Source of the DNA: Pseudomonadota bacterium
GTDB lineage: Bacteria > Pseudomonadota > Alphaproteobacteria > Rhizobiales > Tepidamorphaceae
Direction of reading: 5' to 3'
Assembly: GCA_023458595.1 (NCBI GenBank)
Contig: JAEWYT010000079.1
Span: 1-64,000, forward strand
Length of the DNA: 64,000 nt
Shown here: piece after piece, positions 26,080 to 34,847 of the stretch
How the letters are laid out: every line of letters begins with the position of its first letter
How positions within the stretch are numbered: the stretch's first letter is position 1
Notes under the pieces: generated by a model
Told to the model about the DNA's origin: nothing
Database searches by the model: none
What the model saw: the letters and a program-made list of their open reading frames with translations, nothing else
Program-made: the position numbers and the translations under genes

Positions 26080-26189
26080 TAACTCTTCATCCGTTCTGGA
26101 AACGTGGCGTCCTGGGCATTCGCGGACGAATGATCTCGGCGCTCCATTTCCGATGGTGTCGAACTGCGCAAACTCGTTTGTGAAAAGGA

Positions 26190-26540
26190 ATTCCCCAAGC
26201 GGCAGCGCATTCGCACTCATTGACGTCGGCAACCCAGATCGTTGCCGCTGCGCGGGAAAGTAACTTGACATGTTCAGATTGAGCAAGCTATATTTCAAAA
26301 AAAATGGAATATAATTCCGTTTAGCAGAATTTTGACGAATGGTCGGTTGAGGAGGAGTGAAAGTGGCATCTGATCGTGCGCCGGAAGGAACGGTTACATC
26401 TCGCGAGACGGAGCGCGTCGGCTACATCACATTCGACAATCCCGCTCGCAAGAACGCAGTGTCGCTTGATATGTTGCTCAAGTTCGAGCGCATGCTCTCC
26501 GACTTCGTCAGCAGGAACGACATCCGCGCGATCGTCATCA
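26190..26540. repeat. Copy A (right part) of a duplicated promoter module
   Basis: This stretch, from upstream of the rightward promoter to codon about 58 of the enoyl-CoA hydratase, matches 36655-36951. Shared blocks include CGGCAACCCAGAT, TTTCAAAAAAAATGGAATAT and TCTCGCGAGACGGAGCGCGT. In copy A the left and right parts are separated by the SDR gene; in copy B they are joined directly. Confidence 0.85.
26265..26330 (+). promoter_or_regulatory. Rightward promoter with GGAAT/ATTCC operators
   Basis: TTGACA (26265-26270), an 18-base spacer and TATATT (26289-26294) make a strong sigma70-type promoter. Over the likely start lie GGAAT-ATA-ATTCC (26306-26318) and ATTCCG-TTTAG-CAGAAT (26314-26330). 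Sites at and after the start suggest repression. The same elements recur at 36729-36794. Confidence 0.65.
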
Positions 26541-27163
26541 CCGGCGCCGGTGGAAACTTCGTCACCGGTGCGGACATCTCGAAATTCGAGAAGGTCCGCT
26601 CGACTCAGGAAGGCATTAAGCACTACGCGGAAACCAACGAACGCGTTTACAGCGCGGTGTTGAACTGTCCCAAGCCGACCATCGCCATGATCCGCGGCTA
26701 TTGCGTCGGCGGCGGCCTAAGTCTCGCGATGACCTGCGATCTGCGCATTTGCAGCAGCAATGCACGCTTCAGTCTGCCAGCGGCAAAGCTCGGTCTCGGG
26801 TTCAGCCCGAATGCCATGAAATGGTTCGTCAATGTCCTCGGAGCCGCGTGCACCAAGGAAATCTTTCTGACAGCCCGCCTTTTCGACGCGGATGAAGCCT
26901 TCGGAATGGGAATCGTGAACCGAGCCGTCCCCGACGAAACCGTGGAGAGCTTCGTAAGCGAGTATGCGCAGCGTATTGCCGGAAACGCGCCTCTGACGCT
27001 CGAGTCGATCAAGGTCAGCATCAGGGAACTCTTGCGGGGCGAGTCGGCAACCGACGACGCTCTTTGCGCGGAACTGGTTGATCGGTGCTGGAAGAGCCAA
27101 GACTACATCGAGGGCCGACGCGCGTTCATGGAAAAGCGGAAGCCCGATTTTACCGGTAACTAA
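26363..27163 (+). CDS. Enoyl-CoA hydratase/isomerase family protein
   Basis: A 266-residue crotonase-fold protein: ITFDNPARKNAVS, the oxyanion loop FVTGADISKFE, IRGYCVGGGLSLAMTCDLRI and LPAAKLGLGFSPNAM, with EKRKPDFTG at the end. The GTG at 26363 fits the GGAGGAG site (26351-26357); GTG 26357 would overlap that site. It is the first gene of the rightward operon. A truncated copy of its first part survives at 36827-36982. Confidence 0.87.
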   Translation: MASDRAPEGTVTSRETERVGYITFDNPARKNAVSLDMLLKFERMLSDFVSRNDIRAIVITGAGGNFVTGADISKFEKVRSTQEGIKHYAETNERVYSAVLNCPKPTIAMIRGYCVGGGLSLAMTCDLRICSSNARFSLPAAKLGLGFSPNAMKWFVNVLGAACTKEIFLTARLFDADEAFGMGIVNRAVPDETVESFVSEYAQRIAGNAPLTLESIKVSIRELLRGESATDDALCAELVDRCWKSQDYIEGRRAFMEKRKPDFTGN

Positions 27164-27257
27164 CTGGAAGGAGAAATGTGGGCGGCCAACGCCCCAGAAC
27201 AATTGGCAAACGGTCTGCTGAGAACACTAGACGAGCACCAAGGGAGGAAACTGGAAA

Positions 27258-28301
27258 ATGATCTCACGTCGCAATGTCTTGATAGGCGGCACATCCGCTG
27301 CCGCCATGCTCGCCGCACCTTATGTGGCCAGAGCTGCACAGTTGGTAGTTTACTGCGGTGTTGGCGGCAGCGCCGGAGACACCTACAGGAAGAACATCTT
27401 TCCGAAGTTCGAAGCAGCTACCGGCATCAAGGTCGAATATGTCCCGGCCACGATCCTGGAAGGATTGAGCAAAATCGAAGCCCAGCGCGCATCGCCGCAG
27501 ATTGATGTCGCGATGGTGACGGAAGAGGGCTACGCACAGTACCGCCAGAAAGACCTGTTCGAACATCTCACCCCGGAGATCATCGAGCCGTTGCACGATA
27601 TCTATCCGGTCTTGCGGTACCCCGGCGACGATGCAATTCCGATCCAGGTTGTCTCCACCGGCCTCGCCTACAATCCGAAGATCTTCGAGAGCAAGGGGCT
27701 GGAACTGCCAAACTCGGTATCGGACCTTTGGCGTCCGGAGCTAAGTGGCCGGGTCGCGATCTGGCCCCCAACGACGACCACCGGTTTGTTGATGCTCCTG
27801 ATGATTGCGAAGGTGGAAGGCGGCAGTCCTACAAATATCGGCCCCGCTTTCGAGCGCCTTAAGACGATCAAGGACGGCGCCTTTATCAATCGCGCCGATG
27901 AGATGACCCTGCTTTTCCAGCAGGACGCGATATGGTTGGGGTGGTGGAACAATGTGCGCGCCTCGCTGGTCGCCGACACTGGCTTCCCGATGGATTTCGC
28001 CACTCCGGTCGAAGGCTCGCCGTTGTTCACCAACGGCAACGTCCTCGTGAAAGGCGCGCCTAACAAGGACAACGGGATCAAATTGATGAACTGGATCCTC
28101 TCCCAAGAAGGCCAGGAACTCGTCGCGAAATACTATTATGGCGGCCCCGTGCGCCAATCCGTCACGCTTCCCCCCGAACTTGCGAAGAAGGTGGCCTACG
28201 GCAAGGCTGTTATGGACGGCGCCTACATGGCCGATATGACGGTGGTTGTGCACGAACGGCCAAAGTGGATCGAACGCTGGGCCCGCGAGATCGCGGGATA
28301 A
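27258..28301 (+). CDS. ABC transporter solute-binding protein (family 1), Tat-exported
   Basis: A 347-residue periplasmic binding protein. The start ISRRNVLIGGTSAAAML is a twin-arginine signal with a cut near ARA/AQ. The body shows the PotD/iron-binding class pattern (LVVYCGVGG, STGLAYNPKIFESKG, NWILSQEGQE). It lacks permeases of its own, while the PotABC-type genes on the opposite strand at 16.5-19.3 kb lack a binding protein, so the two halves very probably form one importer. Confidence 0.87.
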   Translation: MISRRNVLIGGTSAAAMLAAPYVARAAQLVVYCGVGGSAGDTYRKNIFPKFEAATGIKVEYVPATILEGLSKIEAQRASPQIDVAMVTEEGYAQYRQKDLFEHLTPEIIEPLHDIYPVLRYPGDDAIPIQVVSTGLAYNPKIFESKGLELPNSVSDLWRPELSGRVAIWPPTTTTGLLMLLMIAKVEGGSPTNIGPAFERLKTIKDGAFINRADEMTLLFQQDAIWLGWWNNVRASLVADTGFPMDFATPVEGSPLFTNGNVLVKGAPNKDNGIKLMNWILSQEGQELVAKYYYGGPVRQSVTLPPELAKKVAYGKAVMDGAYMADMTVVVHERPKWIERWAREIAG

Positions 28302-28609
28302 CGACGGCGACCCAGTACGGATTTCGCTTCTTGCGTGACATCCGTACCGGAAGGCCAACTTCGGATACCGGCGCGGTACGAGCAATCTGTTCCGCACGCG
28401 AATACAGCGCCGGCATTCCGACTACGGCGTGTCACTAGGGGGCGACGCTCAAACAAGGCGCGACGCCTCATCTACATTCATCGTCACCGATATATCGCAG
28501 GTACTGATGACCCGGACAGGAAGCCGATCGATCCGGATAGCCAAGCGTTGAAGCGGCTAGCCCATGGCACGGCCTAAGCAGTTACGAGATATCGAGCCAG
28601 AGAGGTAAC
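28302..28609. other. Intergenic stretch, no gene recognised
   Basis: The 308 bases between the binding-protein gene and aldA hold only short open frames without family motifs. I see no convincing promoter, terminator or repeat here. Confidence 0.5.
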
Positions 28610-30046
28610 ATGATTACACGTCACCGGAACTTCATCAACGGCGCGTTCGTCGACACGTCGAACATGAACTTGATGCCGGTCTTCAACCCCGCGACGGATC
28701 AGGTGATTTCGGAAATCCCCGACACGCCTGCCGCGATGGTTTCGGACTCCGTCGCTGCCGCCGAGACTGCGCAGAAAGCCTGGTCGAAATTGCCGGCAGT
28801 TCAACGCGCCCAGGCTTTGCGTTCGCTTTCGGACAAGATCCGCAAGAACCATTCGGCCTTGTCGCGGGCGATCGTCGAAGAACAGGGCAAGATTCTTGGC
28901 CTCGCCGAAGTGGAGGTCTCGTTTACGGCCGACTACCTAGACTACATGGCTGAGTGGGCCCGCAGGATCGAGGGCGAGATCATTACATCCGACCGGCCAG
29001 GCGAGAACATCTTCCTGTTTCGTCAGCCCATCGGGGTGGTCGCTGGCATTCTGCCGTGGAACTTCCCGTTCTTTCTCATTGCCCGAAAACTGGGCCCGGC
29101 ACTCGTCACGGGCAATGCGATCGTCATCAAGCCCAGCGAGGAAACGCCGAATAATGCCGCAATGTTCGCAGAATTGCTCGCCGAAACCGACATGCCGGCA
29201 GGTCTGGTGAACTTCATTTTCGGCAAAGGCGAAACCACTGGTGCGGCCCTTTGCGAAAACCCTAAAGTCGGCATGATAAGCTTTACCGGCTCGGTCGAGA
29301 CCGGATCGGCCATCATGGCGGCGGCGGCGAAAAACATCACGAAGGTCAATCTCGAGCTCGGAGGCAAGGCCCCGGCCATTGTTCTTGCCGACGCCGATAT
29401 CGATCTCGCCGTGAAGGCCATACGCGACTCGCGCATTATCAACAGCGGACAGGTCTGCAACTGCGCCGAGCGCGTCTATGTCGACTGCAATGTTGAAGAC
29501 GAGTTCGTGTCGAAGCTGTCCGCGGCGATGAGTCAGACAAAGTATGGCGACCCCTTGGCAGACGAGGCGGCCGAAATGGGTCCTCTTATCAACAAGGAAA
29601 GTCTGAAAAAGGTCGATGGTCTCGTTCAGCGCGCATTGGAAGCCGGCGCTCGGGCCGTGACCGGCGGCGCGGTCGCGGATCTCGGATCCGGGTCCTATTA
29701 TGAGCCGACCGTGCTGACCGGGTGCGCCCAGAATGCCGAAATCATGCAGAAAGAGATCTTCGGGCCGGTCATTCCGATCAACACCTTCACCACACTCGAC
29801 GAAGCAATCGAACGGGCGAATGATTCGATCTACGGCCTGACCTCATCCATCTACACGCGTGATATCGGGGTCGCGATGCGCGCGTGCAACGAGATCCGTT
29901 TTGGCGAAACCTACATCAATCGCGAAAACTTCGAAGCAATGCAGGGTTTCCACTCCGGTACGCGGCGGTCTGGTATTGGCGGAGCCGATGGCAAGCACGG
30001 ACTGTACGAGTACACGGATACTCACGTCGTCTATCTGCAAAGCTGA
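28610..30046 (+). CDS. aldA: Lactaldehyde/glycolaldehyde dehydrogenase (AldA-like)
   Basis: A 478-residue aldehyde dehydrogenase. The C-terminal run INRENFEAMQGFHSG and SGIGGADGKHGLYEY is diagnostic of E. coli-type AldA. Catalytic residues are Cys in NSGQVCNCAE and Glu in LELGGKAP; the cofactor loop FTGSVETG is present. AldA oxidises lactaldehyde, glycolaldehyde and similar small aldehydes with NAD. It fits aldehyde oxidation next to the aldo/keto reductase that follows. AGAGG lies just before the ATG. Confidence 0.87.
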   Translation: MITRHRNFINGAFVDTSNMNLMPVFNPATDQVISEIPDTPAAMVSDSVAAAETAQKAWSKLPAVQRAQALRSLSDKIRKNHSALSRAIVEEQGKILGLAEVEVSFTADYLDYMAEWARRIEGEIITSDRPGENIFLFRQPIGVVAGILPWNFPFFLIARKLGPALVTGNAIVIKPSEETPNNAAMFAELLAETDMPAGLVNFIFGKGETTGAALCENPKVGMISFTGSVETGSAIMAAAAKNITKVNLELGGKAPAIVLADADIDLAVKAIRDSRIINSGQVCNCAERVYVDCNVEDEFVSKLSAAMSQTKYGDPLADEAAEMGPLINKESLKKVDGLVQRALEAGARAVTGGAVADLGSGSYYEPTVLTGCAQNAEIMQKEIFGPVIPINTFTTLDEAIERANDSIYGLTSSIYTRDIGVAMRACNEIRFGETYINRENFEAMQGFHSGTRRSGIGGADGKHGLYEYTDTHVVYLQS

Positions 30047-30263
30047 CCGCGGTGCTTCAGTGGTGATTAGAAGGAATGAAATAGCGACTCGTGACGGCAA
30101 TGGCTGCGCGGCCAAGGTTCTCAAACTGATGCGCCGCGCGCCAGGAGGGCCCGCGAGGATATCTGCGGCACCCTGCCTTCGCTCGACCGGGTTCGGCCGC
30201 AATTCACGACGCAACGACGAAAGCGGAAGGCGGCGCTCACAGCACTGCCTCCGGCATTAATCC

Positions 30264-31085
30264 ATGTCAGGCATCTATTTCACCCAGAGCTTTCAGCGCT
30301 CCTTTGGCACATATCCGCTGGCGGGCGGCGAGCTAATGTCGGTTCTGCGCGATGCATTTTCGATCGGCTACCGCGCAATCGACACAGCACAGAGTTATCG
30401 CAACGAGGCCGATGTCGGACGAGCCGTCGCAGAAGCGCCCATTCCGCGCGGGGAACTGTGCATCACGTCCAAGGTCAAGCCCGCCAACTTCGACCGGGAG
30501 CGGTTCATTGCGAGTGTCGAACGTAGCCTAACTGCGCTCGGCACCGAATATCTCGACGTGCTGCTGCTTCATTGGCCGCCGAAAGACGGCGATGTCCGGC
30601 CATCACTCGAGTTGTTGCAGCGTGCCAAGGATCTCGGTCTGACCCGCAATATCGGTGTCAGCAACTACACAGCGAAAATGATGAAGCTCGCGAAAGAGAC
30701 GATCGACGGGCCGATCATCACCAATCAGGTGGAGTTCCATCCTCTGCTCGACCAGAGCAAGTTGCTGGCTGCCGCCTATGCGTTAGACATTCCGCTGTCG
30801 TCCTATTGCTCGGTCGCACGTGGTGCAATATTCAAGTATGACCTTTTCTCACAGCTTTCCCATGCCTATGGAAAGGACGTTGGCCAGATCGCGCTGCGTT
30901 GGATATTGCAGAAGGGTGTACCGATCAACACCATGTCCACCAATCCCGCGCACATGCGCAAAAATTTTGATGTCATGGACTTCACGTTGTCCAGCATAGA
31001 CATGGCGCGGATCGATATGCTCACAGCGGTAAACTTGCGGATCAACACGAAAGACGTGACGCCGTTCGCGCCAGACTGGGATTGA
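30264..31085 (+). CDS. Aldo/keto reductase
   Basis: A 273-residue TIM-barrel reductase with the catalytic tetrad visible: Asp in AIDTAQSYRNE with its Tyr, Lys in ITSKVKP, and His in LLLHWPPKDG. The NADPH-binding segment is the C-terminal part with ISTNPAHMRKN-like residues. Family length is normal. Related to the 2,5-diketogluconate reductase branch (AKR5). It lies 217 bases after aldA and converges with an IclR gene. Confidence 0.88.
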   Translation: MSGIYFTQSFQRSFGTYPLAGGELMSVLRDAFSIGYRAIDTAQSYRNEADVGRAVAEAPIPRGELCITSKVKPANFDRERFIASVERSLTALGTEYLDVLLLHWPPKDGDVRPSLELLQRAKDLGLTRNIGVSNYTAKMMKLAKETIDGPIITNQVEFHPLLDQSKLLAAAYALDIPLSSYCSVARGAIFKYDLFSQLSHAYGKDVGQIALRWILQKGVPINTMSTNPAHMRKNFDVMDFTLSSIDMARIDMLTAVNLRINTKDVTPFAPDWD

Positions 31086-31206
31086 CGCTCCCGTCGCATA
31101 TCAAACAGCCGCGTCGCCGTTCTGATCAGGGGTCTGAGAAACCCGCGTACCGAGAGGCAGTCGCCAGGTCGAAGGCTAGGCTCAACGGGTTCTCGCGAGT
31201 ATCCAG

Positions 31207-31974
31207 CTAGAGCAAGTCACCAAGCTTTCTTGCCGCTTCTGCCACCAGCGATCCATAGGCCGCAGCCTCCGTCGCGTCGAACCGCACCACCGGAACGACC
31301 AGTCCGATAGCCCCCAGAATGTTGCCCCCTCGAGATTTGACTGGTGCCGCAATATGCGCGATGCCCGACGGCTCCTTATTCGCGGATACGGCGTATCCCT
31401 CCCGGCGGACATGGTCCATATAGCCTTGCAGCCCGCCAACATCCGTAGAGTCGCCTGTAACCGCCACCTCCGGCATTGCGCCGTCCACGACCTTATCCGG
31501 CAGGGATGCCAACACCACAAGTCCGAAGGCGTTACCGGTGATATCCTCTCGTACGTTCATGGACAGCCTGCAGCGCAGGTATTGACGGCTGTCGGACTTG
31601 GCGTGATAGCTGATGTCGCCACTTGCCGGGTGGTATAGGACGAATGCCGACGTTTCCTCTGTCCGCTCTGTGAGTTCGTCCAGGATCGGCTGCAGCACCC
31701 GGCTGAGCGGGTTTCTGGAAATCGCGCTCGCAGCAATTCGCAACAGCTCATTCCCGAAATCGTACTTGTGAATGGCCGCATTCTTCTGAACGAATCCGCA
31801 TTCCGACAGCAAATCCAGCAATCGATGCGTGGTGCTCATCGGAAGCCCGGTCGCTTCGGATATCTGTTTCACTCCCAGCGGTTGGGAGGCTTCCGCCATC
31901 GCTCCCAAGACAATCCCTACCCTTGCCACGGTTCCTGTCGAGTTATTCGTGGTCGTCAAGTTGATTGGCCTCAT
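31207..31974 (-). CDS. IclR-family transcriptional regulator (second of a tandem pair)
   Basis: A 255-residue IclR protein: winged HTH (about 15-75, with QISEATGLPMSTTHRLLDLL) and an IclR effector domain with ANKEPSGIAHIAAPV and GAIGLVVPV. ATG 31974 lies inside the 3' end of the upstream IclR gene, a 32-base overlap, so the two are co-translated. Together they are the best candidates for the ATTCCG-type palindromes at 25.1, 26.3, 36.5 and 36.8 kb. Confidence 0.88.
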   Translation of the reverse strand: MRPINLTTTNNSTGTVARVGIVLGAMAEASQPLGVKQISEATGLPMSTTHRLLDLLSECGFVQKNAAIHKYDFGNELLRIAASAISRNPLSRVLQPILDELTERTEETSAFVLYHPASGDISYHAKSDSRQYLRCRLSMNVREDITGNAFGLVVLASLPDKVVDGAMPEVAVTGDSTDVGGLQGYMDHVRREGYAVSANKEPSGIAHIAAPVKSRGGNILGAIGLVVPVVRFDATEAAAYGSLVAEAARKLGDLL

Positions 31975-32737
31975 GGCTATGGATATCGAAGACCGTGGCG
32001 ATTTCCCTGGCGCTCCCGTGCAGGATTTCCGCCGACGCCGCCATTCGATCCTCGCGAAAGCGGAAAAAGGGAATCGATAGACCGACGGAACCGACAACCC
32101 GGCCTGATTTCAATATTACGGGAACCGCGAGGCCGGTGCCGTGAGGCGCGCGCTCCGCTTTTGAAATGGCATAACCCATGCGCCTTATCTTTTCCAGTTC
32201 GTCCCGGACCTTAGCCGGTTCGACAATTGTTGACGTAGTCAGAGGCACCAGCGGTTTCTCGATGATCGTTTCGATCACATCAGCCGGCAAGAAGGCGAAA
32301 ATCGCCTTGCCGCTGGCGCCGGCGTAAACCGGCGCCCGATCGCCGATGTCGTAGTTGTAGCCGAGCGCATTCGGGCCGTGCTCGACGACAGTAACCATCA
32401 TGCTCTGTGAATCCGGCTCGTATCTATAAAATGCGCAGGTTTCTTCGAGTGCGATGGCGGTCGCTTTCACGATCTGCGAAATGCGGGATATGAAGGAGCC
32501 CTCGCCAAGCGCGCCCGCAGCCAGCCGGACGCACTCCGTCCCGACCGAATAGCATCGCGTATCGGGGTCGTAAGCGACCATCCGCTCCGACACGAGCGTT
32601 TGCAGGATACGGTGCGTCGTGGCGATATTTAGGCCAGTCTTGCTTGCAAGCGCCTGAATCCTCATCCCAGCCTTTTCATCTACAAGGCATTTCAGGAGCG
32701 CGAGAGCTCTAGGTATGGCGCCCTTCGGGCTATCCAT
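31943..32737 (-). CDS. IclR-family transcriptional regulator (first of a tandem pair)
   Basis: A 264-residue IclR protein with an HTH (about 8-65: ALASKTGLNIATTHRILQTL) and an effector domain with YAGASGKAIFAFLP and GSVGLSIPFFRF. It is clearly distinct from the IclR gene it overlaps, so the pair is not a recent duplication. It may control the neighbouring CoA-ester and aldehyde genes. About 260 bases upstream separate it from an IS3-type remnant. Confidence 0.88.
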   Translation of the reverse strand: MDSPKGAIPRALALLKCLVDEKAGMRIQALASKTGLNIATTHRILQTLVSERMVAYDPDTRCYSVGTECVRLAAGALGEGSFISRISQIVKATAIALEETCAFYRYEPDSQSMMVTVVEHGPNALGYNYDIGDRAPVYAGASGKAIFAFLPADVIETIIEKPLVPLTTSTIVEPAKVRDELEKIRRMGYAISKAERAPHGTGLAVPVILKSGRVVGSVGLSIPFFRFREDRMAASAEILHGSAREIATVFDIHSHEANQLDDHE

Positions 32738-33061
32738 GGGCGGCCCGTCCTATCTTTCTTTGAGAGCGCTTGTTGGAGGAGAAAAGCGAAGGCGAGGAGC
32801 CGCCCTGTTCAAGTGGCTATAGATTGCTCGTTCGCATCTGCATCATAAGCGGTCGCTCCGACAAACGAATAGCACGTTTCACATCCAATTGGCGAAATCG
32901 GCTTTTGGACGTGTGTCGATTCCAGAAAGGGTCCGTAGACTGCAATGCGATTTCCAGGCAAGTCAATGCTGGCGGCGCGCAGTGCGTTGGTGCGTGTGAC
33001 TTGCCACTGAGTTCTTCCTCCACGTTGGATTAGAGTCCCGCCCTAATTGAAGGACGGACGA

Positions 33062-33148
33062 ATGAAGCGGAAGCGGTTCACGGAAGAGCAGATCATCGCG
33101 GTTCTGCGAGAGCATGAGGCGCTTCCGGGTGCTGAACATCGTCGATGA
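33062..33148 (+). pseudogene. IS3-family OrfA, truncated N-terminus
   Basis: MKRKRFTEEQIIAVLREHEA is the typical OrfA opening (HTH_Tnp_1). After 20 codons the frame passes the deletion joint and stops at 33146-33148. OrfA of a complete element is about 90 residues. Confidence 0.75.
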
Positions 33149-33617
33149 CGTAACGCGGGAATGCCTTGCCGCGATCCCCGATGCATCGATCTCCGGCCGT
33201 CGTGTCGCGCGCGAACTGAGCGATCTGATCGCTCGTCGCAGCAAGCCGGCAATGATCGTATCCGACCATGGCACAGAGTTCACCTCGAACGCTGTCCTGG
33301 CCTGGTCGAAGGATCACCGTGTCGAGTGGCACTACATCGCGCCCGGCAAGCCGATGCCGAACGGTTACGTCGAGAGCTTCAACGGGCGGATGCGCGACGA
33401 GATCCTGAACGAGAGCCTGTTCTTCGGCCTCGACCATGCCCGCAGCGCCATCACCGAATGGGTGGAGGATTTCAGCACGACGAGGCCACACTCCTTGCTT
33501 GGCTATCACACCCCGGCGGCCTTCGCCGAACTCCTGACCGAAACCGGTAACCCGTTTGCCCAACCCGCGCCTCAGGGCGTAACAGAAACGGTCGAGGCTC
33601 TAATCGCCGCTGGATGA
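33114..33617 (+). pseudogene. IS3-family OrfB transposase, C-terminal integrase-core fragment
   Basis: The frame carries the second half of the rve core: NIVDDVTRECLA, the second catalytic Asp in IVSDHGTEFTS and the Glu in NGYVESFNGRMRDE, then the usual tail HSLLGYHTPAAFA. The first catalytic Asp region (WSMDFV) and the OrfB N-terminus are deleted, so it cannot be active. Confidence 0.8.
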
Positions 33618-33727
33618 AATCTCAGTGGCAAGTCAGCAATCCGAAACGTTGCGACGGAACCCTCCCAAAAAATGGAGTGGCCTTCACACGTCGCTACCCG
33701 TATCGAAAAGTTTGCAACATAGCCTAC

Positions 33728-34789
33728 TCAGAACACGATGACGCCCTTGCCACCGGACTGCTTGTCGAATTCGCGGTAGGCTTGGTCCGCCTGATCCAGC
33801 GTCCAGCGGTCGGTGAACTGCTTGTCGACGTCCACGCCATGGTCGGCAACGAAGCGCACACAGTTGGCGAGCCCCACATCGGAGAACGTCCATGAACCGA
33901 TGATCGTCCGCTGCTTGCTGATAACATCCTTCGTCACGTCGAGCGACACGTCACCGCCTGCACCCACGAACGCGATTCTGCCCCACGCATCGGTAGAGCG
34001 GACGGCTGCTTGGCGGGCCGGCGCAGCGCCCGAACAATCCATGGCGCAGGTCACGCCCTTGCCACCCGTCAGGTCACGGATGACCTGCACAGGATCGCCG
34101 GCGCTCGCGTCCACTACATCGGTGGCGCCGAACTCTCTCGCCTTTTCCGCCCGCTCCTTCGATACGTCGACGGCAATGACGCGTGCGCCCATTGTCGACG
34201 CGAACTGTACCGCCGACTGGCCGACAGGGCCCAGGCCGAAAACGGCCAACGTGTCGCGCGCGCTGAAGTCGATCCGCACGAGCGCATGATAGGCGGTACC
34301 CGTGCCACACGCGATGGCGGCGCCAGCTGCGAAGCTCACTTCTTCCGGCAGATGAATAAGCGTTTTGACCGGGACCTTCAGGTAGTTGGCGTGCCCGCCA
34401 TGCGCAGTGATGCCATATAGCTTCGCACCATGATCGCACATCTGTGTCCAGCCCTTGCGGCAGTGGTCACAATAGTTGCAGCCGTCATAGTGGAAAACGA
34501 CAACACGGTCTCCGATTTTGAAACTGCGCGGATCGACATCCTTGCCTAGTGCGGCGACAACGCCGCAGGGCTCATGCCCTGCAATGATCAGATCGCCGTC
34601 CTTCATACCGCCGGTCGGCAATCCCAATGTCCGCACGGCCGGACCGACGCCATCCCGATAGAACTTCAGGTCGCTCCCGCAAAAGCTGGATGCCTTCATC
34701 TCGATAATCGCATCTGTCGGGCCGGGCTCCGGATCGTCAAAGTTCAGGACTTCGATCTTGCGATCACCCTTGAACACTACACCGCGCAT
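33728..34789 (-). CDS. Zinc-dependent alcohol dehydrogenase (MDR family)
   Basis: A 353-residue medium-chain dehydrogenase: catalytic zinc ligands in SSFCGSDLK and GHEPCG, structural zinc in CNYCDHCRKGWTQMC, and the nucleotide fold FGLGPVGQSAVQFA. ATG 34789 has GGGAGG upstream. It follows the aldehyde dehydrogenase by 58 bases, and together they could take an alcohol to an acid. The substrate is not evident. Confidence 0.9.
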   Translation of the reverse strand: MRGVVFKGDRKIEVLNFDDPEPGPTDAIIEMKASSFCGSDLKFYRDGVGPAVRTLGLPTGGMKDGDLIIAGHEPCGVVAALGKDVDPRSFKIGDRVVVFHYDGCNYCDHCRKGWTQMCDHGAKLYGITAHGGHANYLKVPVKTLIHLPEEVSFAAGAAIACGTGTAYHALVRIDFSARDTLAVFGLGPVGQSAVQFASTMGARVIAVDVSKERAEKAREFGATDVVDASAGDPVQVIRDLTGGKGVTCAMDCSGAAPARQAAVRSTDAWGRIAFVGAGGDVSLDVTKDVISKQRTIIGSWTFSDVGLANCVRFVADHGVDVDKQFTDRWTLDQADQAYREFDKQSGGKGVIVF

Positions 34790-34847
34790 GAATGAATCCT
34801 CCCTTGCTAAAAAGCTTCCTCGTCCTCCCCCGTTCCGCTTTTCAGCT

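Larger units (their letters stand above)
32997..33635 (+). mobile_element. IS3-family deletion derivative with both terminal repeats
   Basis: TGACTTGCCACTGAG (32997-33011) is repeated in inverted orientation at 33621-33635. Between them are the first 20 codons of orfA joined to the last part of orfB, so about half of a normal 1.2-kb IS3 element is gone by one internal deletion. No target duplication is evident. With both ends intact it could still be moved by a related transposase. Confidence 0.8.
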
